From Candidatus Saccharimonadota bacterium (GTDB taxonomy: Bacteria > Patescibacteriota > Saccharimonadia > Saccharimonadales > Saccharimonadaceae): 64,000 bases of DNA. Each line of letters opens with the position of its first letter. The stretch's first letter is position 1. Shown here one piece after another: positions 61,212 through 64,000 of this stretch. The stretch covers positions 1-64,000 of the forward strand of contig JAFRJN010000011.1 of the NCBI GenBank assembly GCA_017432225.1, read 5' to 3'. A program made the translations under genes and the position numbers. The notes under the pieces were generated by a model. That model saw only the letters and a program-made list of their open reading frames with translations, was not told where the DNA came from and made no database searches.

Positions 61212-62705
61212 CTATGGGCGGACCGAGACCAATCGATCAAGCCACCACGCCAAAGTCTCGTCGTCTAGGAGTCTAGTCTGCATATCTTTGTCATACACAG
61301 TACCGACCAATTTAGTCTGGAGCAATTTGCCATTATATATATAGTGGGCGAGCACCAAGCTTCTAGTCGTTCCCGGCCACCAGATTTGATCAAAGAATAG
61401 ATTACCAAGCCCGTAATATATCACACCGTCGCCGTAAAGCTCGTAAGTCTGTGCCTGGTGGGCACTTGTGCCTACCACCACATCAGCGCCAAGATCAATC
61501 AAATGGCGGAAGAGCCCGATTTGGTCTCCTGCTGAAGAATTTGCTCGGTCGCAAGTCGGATCTTCATATTCTGAAGCGTAGGCGCTACACTCATAATATT
61601 GAATATCTACAATCACCAAATCTCCGCGTGCCTTGGCTTCTTTAATTTGCTCGGCCGCGACTTCTTCGTAATATTGGTTCGCGCCCGGAGTATCATCATA
61701 AGTCGCTCCACCAGTCGACTGGTTAAAAGCTAGCATCGTGATGTTGGAGCCCTTTTTAGAAAGTTCTAAAGGTACGGCTGCCTCGGTTGCGGTTTTGCCG
61801 CCCCCGACCATTTTAATTCCATTGGCGATATAAGTATCAATAGTCTCAAGCGCTGCAGTGTCACCACAATCTTGATTATGGTTACCGGTCAGTTCCACTA
61901 CGTCGAGCCCAATCGCAGTCAAAGTGTCGATAAATCTTTTATCCGAGCAAATATTCGAAGACGAGGCATAATCGGTAAAGGAAGACTCATTCGAGGTATG
62001 CGTAATATCAAATGCAGAAAGAAAATCTTTAATTCCCTCGGCAAAATATGTCGCATCGCCACCCACCGCGTTTAATTTTGCATTCATCCCGCGAGATAGC
62101 GCGGTTACACCCGTCTGCGCAAAGGTAAGAAGCGTATCTTTCGTAGGGGCTTTGACGCTAAAAGTATTAGTGACGAGCGGCTTAATTTCCTCGGCAAACT
62201 TCTCCGAGTCGAAGCTCACAATTCGGTAGACCGCCCCGCTAACGAGCTCGTCCAAATAGTATTTATCATTTAGAGATAGCAGCTTTTTGGTAAAGTCAAG
62301 CTCGGAAATCGGGATTAACTCAAACTCATTCGCTGCCTGGAAGGTCGGGTCAAAAATTTCTTCTACGGAATTTACCGTTAAATTCGTTTTGGTACTATAA
62401 AAATCCGTCACAGGCACATATATATTATATATATACTCACCTTCTTTTAAATTTGGCGCCTCCAGCACGTTTTTTGCCGAAATCGTCACATCCTTGTCCA
62501 GATCGGTTTGATAGGAAAAAATCTCTTCTAGTTTAGCTTTTTCATCAGAGCTCAAACTCTCATCATAATAAACTACCCCGGGGATTCGGAAAACTCCAGT
62601 TTTGGTAATAAACTGCACCCCAAAGAACACTCCCACAAACATAAAAATAAAAAATAGCACAAAGATGGAAATTTTTGTGCCTACGCTTTTGTTTCCTCTA
62701 CTCAT
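61212..62705 (-). CDS. CapA/PgsA-type metallophosphatase-like protein, membrane anchored
   Basis: A 497-residue protein with one N-terminal membrane helix (about 12-34), an extra N-terminal domain (about 40-195) and a CapA (PGA_cap) domain. Motifs include THTSNESSFTD, ELTGNHNQDCG, GTSAHQAQTYE and YGLGNLFFDQ, which supply the metal-binding residues of this calcineurin-like group. CapA proteins act in polyglutamate capsule attachment, but many homologues have no capsule role. No capBC genes are here. The ATG at 62705 follows TGATATAAT (-10 at 62712-62717) by 6 nt, leaderless. Confidence 0.87.
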   Translation of the reverse strand: MSRGNKSVGTKISIFVLFFIFMFVGVFFGVQFITKTGVFRIPGVVYYDESLSSDEKAKLEEIFSYQTDLDKDVTISAKNVLEAPNLKEGEYIYNIYVPVTDFYSTKTNLTVNSVEEIFDPTFQAANEFELIPISELDFTKKLLSLNDKYYLDELVSGAVYRIVSFDSEKFAEEIKPLVTNTFSVKAPTKDTLLTFAQTGVTALSRGMNAKLNAVGGDATYFAEGIKDFLSAFDITHTSNESSFTDYASSSNICSDKRFIDTLTAIGLDVVELTGNHNQDCGDTAALETIDTYIANGIKMVGGGKTATEAAVPLELSKKGSNITMLAFNQSTGGATYDDTPGANQYYEEVAAEQIKEAKARGDLVIVDIQYYECSAYASEYEDPTCDRANSSAGDQIGLFRHLIDLGADVVVGTSAHQAQTYELYGDGVIYYGLGNLFFDQIWWPGTTRSLVLAHYIYNGKLLQTKLVGTVYDKDMQTRLLDDETLAWWLDRLVSVRP

Positions 62706-62711
62706 ACCACC

Positions 62712-62734
62712 ATTATATCACACTATGCTATAAT
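62712..62734. promoter_or_regulatory. Back-to-back -10 boxes of the CapA-like and GH97 genes
   Basis: In a 35-nt gap, TGATATAAT on the minus strand (-10 at 62712-62717) and TGCTATAAT on the plus strand (-10 at 62729-62734) each lie 6 nt from their ATG (62705 and 62741). Both mRNAs should be leaderless. Confidence 0.75.
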
Positions 62735-62740
62735 ATATAT

Positions 62741-64000
62741 ATGACTTGGTGGGCAAAATTATTTGAAAAAGACGAAGTCGAAAAAACTATTTTTTCTCCT
62801 GACGGCAGAATTAAATGTACATTTTTGCTTAAAAACAGTCAAGTTTTTTATTTTGTGTCAAAAGATAATAAAAAAGTTATCGAAAAATCCCGCCTCGATT
62901 TGCAAATTGTTGGTGAGGAGCCGCTTAAAAATCGTCTCAAATTAATTCGGATGCGTAGTAGTCATCACCAAGAGACTATCGAGATGCCCTGGGGCGAAGA
63001 TCGTTGCATCGACAATACCTACACCGAAGCAGTTTTTTATCTTGGTGAGACTGGCGGAGCTCGGCGGATTTATACTTTGAAATTTCGAATTTTTAATAAT
63101 GCCGTGTCTTTTCGCTACGAAATCCCACCGCAGCCCAAATTTTCGGAAATCGCCATCAAAAACGAGCAGACCGAATTTAACGTCAGTCTAAATTCAATCG
63201 CTTGGCAAATCCCAGCCTATCAGCCCGACCGCTATGAATATAGTTATGAAAAATCTTCCGTTTATGAGCTGCAAAAATCCGTTCACACTCCGCTGACGAT
63301 GAAACTGCCTAATGGTTTTTATCTTTCTGTCCACGAAGCGGCGCTTTACAATTATGGCTCCATGACTTTAAAATTAAATGAAGACCAGATATTATCTTCC
63401 GATATTATTCCCTTATCTGACGGCGCCAAGGCCCATGTGATTTTGCCTTTCCAGACTCCGTGGCGGCTCGTCATGATTGCAGACTCATGTATTGAGCTTA
63501 CCGAAAACCGTACTATGTATGCGTTAAATGATCCCCCAAGTGGAGATTTTAGTTGGGTCGAAACTCTCAAATTCATCGGTATCTGGTGGGCAATGTATGT
63601 TGGCGAGTGGACTTGGGCGCCCGGAGAACGCCACGGCGCTACCACCAAGCACGCCAAAGAATATATTGACGCAGCCGTGCGGCTTGGTATCAAAGGTCTC
63701 CTCATCGAAGGCTGGAATGACGGCTGGGAAGGTAATTGGCTAGAAAACGGCGTCAATAATAAGTTCTCTACTCCCACGGCTGACTTCGATATGGATGCTG
63801 TAGCAAGCTACGCCAAGGCCAAAAATATTGAATTAGTTGGACACCACGAGACCGTTGGCTTTGTCGACAATTACGAAAATCAGCTCGAAGACGCCTATAA
63901 TTATTACGCCGCACGCGGCATTCACTATATCAAAACTGGCTATGCTGGTAGCATGATTACGATTGGCGGGCACAAAGAATATCACCATTCTCAAGCTGGC
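62741..64000 (+). CDS. Glycoside hydrolase family 97 protein (SusB-like), 3' truncated by window edge
   Basis: The frame from ATG 62741 is open to the last base, giving 420 residues so far. The N-terminal beta-sandwich (FSPDGRIKCTFLLKN, RIFNNAVSFRYEIP) and the start of the (beta/alpha)8 barrel (WWAMYVGEWTW, GIKGLLIEGWNDGW, GHHETVG) match GH97. The segment GIHYIKTGYAG carries Gly where retaining GH97 enzymes have the Asp nucleophile, so it fits the inverting, alpha-glucosidase (SusB) branch. There is no signal peptide, unusual for GH97, suggesting cytoplasmic action on imported glucans with the GT35 phosphorylase. It is leaderless (TGCTATAAT, 6 nt). Confidence 0.85.
   Translation, partial: MTWWAKLFEKDEVEKTIFSPDGRIKCTFLLKNSQVFYFVSKDNKKVIEKSRLDLQIVGEEPLKNRLKLIRMRSSHHQETIEMPWGEDRCIDNTYTEAVFYLGETGGARRIYTLKFRIFNNAVSFRYEIPPQPKFSEIAIKNEQTEFNVSLNSIAWQIPAYQPDRYEYSYEKSSVYELQKSVHTPLTMKLPNGFYLSVHEAALYNYGSMTLKLNEDQILSSDIIPLSDGAKAHVILPFQTPWRLVMIADSCIELTENRTMYALNDPPSGDFSWVETLKFIGIWWAMYVGEWTWAPGERHGATTKHAKEYIDAAVRLGIKGLLIEGWNDGWEGNWLENGVNNKFSTPTADFDMDAVASYAKAKNIELVGHHETVGFVDNYENQLEDAYNYYAARGIHYIKTGYAGSMITIGGHKEYHHSQAG

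Overview
The window looks like a chromosome segment of a Candidatus Saccharibacteria (TM7) or closely related Patescibacteria/CPR organism. The inference rests on gene content and style: very tight packing with many start/stop overlaps, ribosomal protein L1 with a charged N-terminal extension of about 100 residues, secreted cutinase-like, VanY-like, CAP and CapA-like proteins, MMPL and MacB-like exporters, and DNA metabolism proteins reduced relative to model bacteria (RecR and DnaX without zinc-cysteine clusters). TGA is used as stop, so code 11 fits and the Gracilibacteria recoding does not. I could not run a search, so the phylum is an inference.

Layout. 1-4.4 kb: end of a FISUMP-type surface protein, small hypotheticals, tatD and typA. 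4.4-11.4 kb: a secreted cutinase-vWA fusion, dCMP deaminase, a convergent Bpu10I-type restriction-modification pair, a small membrane protein behind a distinctive promoter element, ung, tdk and tmk. 11.4-18.2 kb: a heterodimeric ABC exporter, then a VanY/LPG-synthase-like/AI-2E envelope operon. 18.3-21 kb: a queuosine operon (queH-queA-tgt). 21-28 kb: cysS, a hydrolase, a DHH phosphoesterase, a phosphatidylglycerol module (yqeG-type phosphatase, pgsA, cdsA), an acyl-adenylating enzyme and recR. 28-35 kb: ybaB, a GT-C-like membrane protein, dnaB, dnaX, a thioredoxin-fold protein and a cysteine desulfurase. 35-40 kb: a rearranged ribosomal/secretion cluster (rplL, rplJ, rplA, rplK, nusG, secE) in which rplK is inverted. 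40-48.7 kb: alpha-glucan phosphorylase, an acyltransferase-like protein, tRNA-Gln(CTG), a large MMPL protein and a GGDEF protein. 48.7-57.7 kb: a MacB-like fused ABC exporter, then an operon of VTC polyphosphate-polymerase-like protein, DUF4956 protein, DUF4353 beta-helix protein, OmpR-type regulator and histidine kinase, followed by a beta-lactamase-fold hydrolase. 57.7-64 kb: a methyltransferase, a CAP protein, a 7TM sensor-like protein, a CapA-like protein and a truncated GH97 glycosidase at the right edge.

Two genome-style themes stand out. First, about twenty genes begin only 6-9 nt after a near-perfect -10 box, usually of the extended TGnTATAAT kind, so their mRNAs should be leaderless; operon-internal genes and a second class of first genes carry strong Shine-Dalgarno sites. 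Second, tail-to-tail gene overlaps of 8-26 bp are common.

The best candidate for an undescribed system is the VTC/DUF4956/DUF4353/two-component operon. Its promoter carries a 56-bp element with three TTTTAA(G/A)G direct repeats. A 48/56 identical, gap-free copy lies 47 kb away, upstream of the small membrane protein at 8933-9412. This suggests a regulon in which the OmpR-type regulator encoded in the operon controls both loci. That link is inference and testable. No CRISPR array, insertion sequence, prophage or rRNA gene was seen, and no gene-free stretch exceeds about 220 bases.
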